NCBI GenBank assembly: GCA_002362735.1
Contig: DEUU01000472.1
Location: 1 to 8,165, forward strand
From: Dehalococcoidia bacterium UBA3254
Lineage (GTDB): Bacteria > Chloroflexota > Dehalococcoidia > Dehalococcoidales > UBA3254
Reading direction: 5' to 3'
DNA: 8,165 bases
Shown here: one piece after another, positions 6,074 to 8,165 of the stretch
Position numbering within the stretch: position 1 is the stretch's first letter
Layout: every line of letters begins with the position of its first letter
Position numbers and translations under genes: made by a program
The notes under the pieces: model-generated
What the model was told of the DNA's origin: nothing
Database searches by the model: none
Seen by the model: the letters and a program-made list of their open reading frames with translations, nothing else

Positions 6074-6790
6074 ATGGATCCTAAAGCTTTGTATAAACTG
6101 GGTTATGGCATGTATGTGGTAGGTTCCCACGAAGGAGAAAGACTTAACGCACAGATCGCCAATACTGTTTTTCAAATTACCTCCGAACCCCCCACGGTAG
6201 CGGTCAGCATCAACAAAAAGAACCTGACCCACGAATTCATCCATGAGAGTAAAACTTTTGCCGCAGCCGTACTTTGCACCGATACTCCCCTTTCCTTCAT
6301 CGGGCAATTCGGTTTTAAGTCAGGGCGGGATATCAATAAATTTGATGGGGTGAACTTCAAATTAGGCGTGACCGGATCCCCGATTGTTTTGGATAACGCG
6401 GTCTCATATATCGAAGCCCGAGTGATACAGGAGGTAGATGCCGGCACACACACCATTTTTATCGGACAGGTGGTAGATGGCGGCATCATTTCTGAGAAAA
6501 CCACGATGACTTATGAATACTACCAGCAGGTCAAGCGTGGGACCACTCCCAAAACTGCTCCCAGCTATGTTGAGATTAAAAAAGAAGCTCCGGCGGGTCC
6601 ATCTCCCGCCCCGGCTCCTGTGACCCCCAAAATGGCCAAATACAAGTGCAAAGTCTGCGGTTACATTTATGATCCGGAGAAGGGCGACCCGGACGGCAGC
6701 ATCAAGCCGGGCACCTCTTTTGAAGCCATTCCGGACAGCTGGACATGTCCCGTCTGCGGAGCGGATAAAAACCAGTTTGAAAAGTTATAA
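6074..6790 (+). CDS. hrb: Flavin reductase domain fused to rubredoxin (high-molecular-weight rubredoxin)
   Basis: A 238-residue two-domain electron carrier. Residues 1 to about 158 form an FMN-binding flavin reductase-like (flavoredoxin) domain, with [20 protein letters not shown] (10-29), [16 protein letters not shown] (41-56) and [15 protein letters not shown] (127-141). A linker rich in Ala and Pro (about 160-186) follows. The C-terminal rubredoxin (188-238) has an Fe(Cys)4 site at Cys192, Cys195, Cys225 and Cys228 in CKVCGYIYD and [11 protein letters not shown]. The same architecture in Moorella (Hrb, about 229 residues) moves electrons from NAD(P)H to the flavodiiron protein FprA for NO or O2 reduction. 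That is known of the family; no FprA is in this window, so the partner here is unknown. There is no signal peptide, so it should be cytoplasmic. The gene has its own strong ribosome site and a candidate promoter, and appears monocistronic because a repeat-rich gap follows. Confidence 0.92.
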   Translation: MDPKALYKLGYGMYVVGSHEGERLNAQIANTVFQITSEPPTVAVSINKKNLTHEFIHESKTFAAAVLCTDTPLSFIGQFGFKSGRDINKFDGVNFKLGVTGSPIVLDNAVSYIEARVIQEVDAGTHTIFIGQVVDGGIISEKTTMTYEYYQQVKRGTTPKTAPSYVEIKKEAPAGPSPAPAPVTPKMAKYKCKVCGYIYDPEKGDPDGSIKPGTSFEAIPDSWTCPVCGADKNQFEKL

Positions 6791-6794
6791 TCTC

Positions 6795-6941
6795 TTGCAA
6801 GGGATTTGATTCAGGGTTTTTTCATCCATGAAGTTCTGACTTCGTCATACCCGCGAAGGCGGGTATCTAAATGGTAATCTTAAGACTTTGCCTTAGATTC
6901 CCGATTGGTGACAGAATGAAAAAACCCTGATTCCTTTGCAA
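6795..6941. repeat. Outer inverted repeat enclosing a MITE-like element
   Basis: The left arm 6795-6825 starts TTGCAAGGGA and ends TCAGGGTTTTTTCAT. The right arm 6916-6941 starts ATGAAAAAACCCTGA and ends TTCCTTTGCAA. The inner 15 bases (6811-6825 with 6916-6930) are perfectly complementary. The outer parts pair with one mismatch and a 5-base length difference. TTGCAA occurs at both outer edges; because it is its own complement it could be either repeat end or target duplication. In the RNA the U-run precedes the A-run, so it is not a canonical intrinsic terminator for hrb, though it could form a long stem. Confidence 0.7.
6844..6912. repeat. MITE-like inverted-repeat element, copy 2 (degenerate right end)
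   Basis: A 69 bp relative of the element at 3420-3519. The left end GTCATACCCGCGAAGGCGGG is a perfect 8 bp hairpin with the same GAAG loop (6847-6866), followed by the shared TCTAAATGG. The right end (TTAGATTCCCG...GGTGAC, 6893-6912) has lost the inner half of its hairpin. It is non-coding and lies within the outer inverted repeat at 6795-6941. Confidence 0.7.
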
Positions 6942-6986
6942 TGCCCCCGGTTTTCAGCTACAATTTTCACGTGGTGATAAAGCAAT

Positions 6987-7017
6987 TTGTCATCTTTTTT
7001 CCGGTAATTGTGATGAT
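6987..7017 (+). promoter_or_regulatory. Weak candidate promoter upstream of glyS
   Basis: TTGTCA at 6987-6992 matches 5 of 6 bases of a -35 box. The best -10 candidate, GATGAT at 7012-7017, matches only 4 of 6 at a long 19-base spacing. An imperfect A+T-rich inverted repeat (6991-7002 with 7018-7026) overlaps it. The 127 bp between the outer repeat and the start codon hold nothing else recognisable. No T-box is seen. Confidence 0.22.
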
Positions 7018-7068
7018 GGAAAAATGCCGGAGCTTATTTCTAATTTGATTCTTGAGGAGGCTTGATTC

Positions 7069-8165
7069 GTGGCTGAAGAGAATACCAGTAAAGTTACTAT
7101 GGAGAAAATCGTATCCCTGTGCCGCCGGCGGGGATTTATCTTTCCAAGCAGTGAAATTTACGGCGGGCTGTCAAGCTGCTGGGACTATGGACCCCTGGGC
7201 GTGGAACTGAAACGCAACGTCAAGGAAGCCTGGTGGAAGGATATGGTACAGAGCCGGGATGATATGGTCGGCCTGGATACCAGTATCCTGATGCACCCTC
7301 AGGTCTGGGTAGCCAGCGGACATATTAAAAATTTTTCAGACCCGCTGGTCGAATGTAAAGGCTGTCAAAAACGCTGGCGCGCCGATGAGCTGGAAAAACA
7401 GGTTTGCCCGGCTTGCGGAGGAGAACTCACTCAGCCTCGTCAGTTCAATCTGATGTTTAAAACTTTTATGGGTCCGGTGGAAGACGCCAACGCAGTAGTC
7501 TATTTGCGCCCGGAGACCGCTCAGGGTATGTTTGTTAATTTCCAGAATGTGGTCAATTCCACCCGGAAAAAATTACCTTTCGGCATTGCTCAGGTCGGCA
7601 AGTCCTTCCGTAACGAGATAACCACCGGAAATTTTATTTTCCGCGACCGGGAATTTGAGCAGATGGAGATTGAATTTTTCATCAAGCCGGGTACCCAGGA
7701 TAAATGGTTCGAGTACTGGATTAACGAACGGATAAACTGGTGGCAGAAGCTGGGGATGCATAAAGAACACCTTAAATTCCGCCAGCATTGCAAAGAAGAG
7801 CTGGCGCACTACGCACTGGGCTGCTTCGATATTAATTTTCTTTTCCCGATGGGCTGGTCGGAACTCGAAGGAATTGCCAGCCGGGGAGATTATGATCTGA
7901 CCCAGCATGCAAACTGCAGCGGCAAGAACCTGCAGTACAACGACGAAGAGTCCAAAGAACACTATCTGGCCTATGTCATCGAGCCTTCTGCGGGAGTCGA
8001 CCGGGGAGTGCTGGCCTTTCTCTGCGATGCTTACGATGAAGATATTGCCGATGGTGAAGAAAGGGTAATTCTTCGTTTTCACCCACGGATTGCCCCAATC
8101 AAGGCAGCGGTTTTACCTTTAAGCAAAAAAGAGCCGCTGGCGAGTTTATCCCGCGAGATTTTCAA
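7069..8165 (+). CDS. glyS: Glycine-tRNA ligase, dimeric (alpha2) class II type, 3' end outside the window
   Basis: Charges tRNA-Gly with glycine using ATP. The frame is open for 365 codons and runs off the window; the family is usually about 450-510 residues. Class II features are complete up to the end of the catalytic domain: the N-terminal [20 protein letters not shown] (22-41), [12 protein letters not shown] (147-158), motif 2 [19 protein letters not shown] (180-198), [16 protein letters not shown] (262-277) and motif 3 [14 protein letters not shown] (305-318). A Cys4 zinc-ribbon-like insertion is present (CKGC 96-99, CPAC 113-116). The missing part is mainly the anticodon-binding domain, which is just starting ([10 protein letters not shown], 342-351). 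The start is the GTG at 7069, supported by GAGGAGG at 7054-7060, 8 bases upstream. It is the single-chain type found in archaea, eukaryotes and some bacteria, not the alpha2-beta2 GlyQ/GlyS type. Confidence 0.95.
   Translation, partial: MAEENTSKVTMEKIVSLCRRRGFIFPSSEIYGGLSSCWDYGPLGVELKRNVKEAWWKDMVQSRDDMVGLDTSILMHPQVWVASGHIKNFSDPLVECKGCQKRWRADELEKQVCPACGGELTQPRQFNLMFKTFMGPVEDANAVVYLRPETAQGMFVNFQNVVNSTRKKLPFGIAQVGKSFRNEITTGNFIFRDREFEQMEIEFFIKPGTQDKWFEYWINERINWWQKLGMHKEHLKFRQHCKEELAHYALGCFDINFLFPMGWSELEGIASRGDYDLTQHANCSGKNLQYNDEESKEHYLAYVIEPSAGVDRGVLAFLCDAYDEDIADGEERVILRFHPRIAPIKAAVLPLSKKEPLASLSREIF

Noticed and set aside
6942..7068. T-box leader for glyS
   Set aside because: No AGGGTGGNACCGCG-like antiterminator sequence and too little space for the specifier stem.
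7573..8082. 169-codon open frame on the - strand
   Set aside because: It lies wholly inside glyS, whose + strand frame has clear class II synthetase motifs; it is a shadow frame.

Overview
The window is bacterial chromosome with densely packed genes and about 50% G+C by eye. The gene content points to an anaerobic or microaerophilic Chloroflexota of the Dehalococcoidia type: a ThiD2-ThiE fusion, a eukaryote-like dimeric glycyl-tRNA synthetase, a bacterial translin-family protein, a flavin reductase-rubredoxin fusion, and a KamA gene followed by two ATP-grasp ligases. That assignment is inference from gene content; no rRNA or marker phylogeny is available here.

Region 1 (1-3414, + strand) looks like one operon. 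It holds the 3' part of a lysine 2,3-aminomutase (kamA), two tandem D-Ala-D-Ala-ligase-like ATP-grasp genes and a GNAT acetyltransferase. The first three genes overlap by 29 and 23 bp and the fourth starts 29 bp later with a good ribosome site. KamA keeps both aspartates that recognise the lysine side chain, so its product is probably L-beta-lysine. The two ligases lack the D-Ala-D-Ala-ligase HG...GEDG motif and share an N-x-x-E-G motif instead. The set could make a beta-lysine-containing, possibly N-acetylated small peptide or amide. This is the most interesting system in the window.

Region 2 (3415-5325, + strand) begins with a 100 bp MITE-like inverted-repeat element. A bifunctional thiamine gene (ThiD2-ThiE) and a translin/C3PO-like gene follow.

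Region 3 (5322-6790) has a glyoxalase-II-like metallo-beta-lactamase gene on the - strand. Its stop codon shares a CTAG palindrome with the stop of the translin gene. Divergent from it, on the + strand, is a flavin reductase-rubredoxin fusion (high-molecular-weight rubredoxin) with a strong ribosome site and a plausible promoter.

Region 4 (6791-8165) has a second MITE-like element nested inside a longer outer inverted repeat. After it comes the 5' part of a glycyl-tRNA synthetase gene that runs off the window end. No tRNA, rRNA, CRISPR array, transposase, TPP riboswitch or T-box was found.
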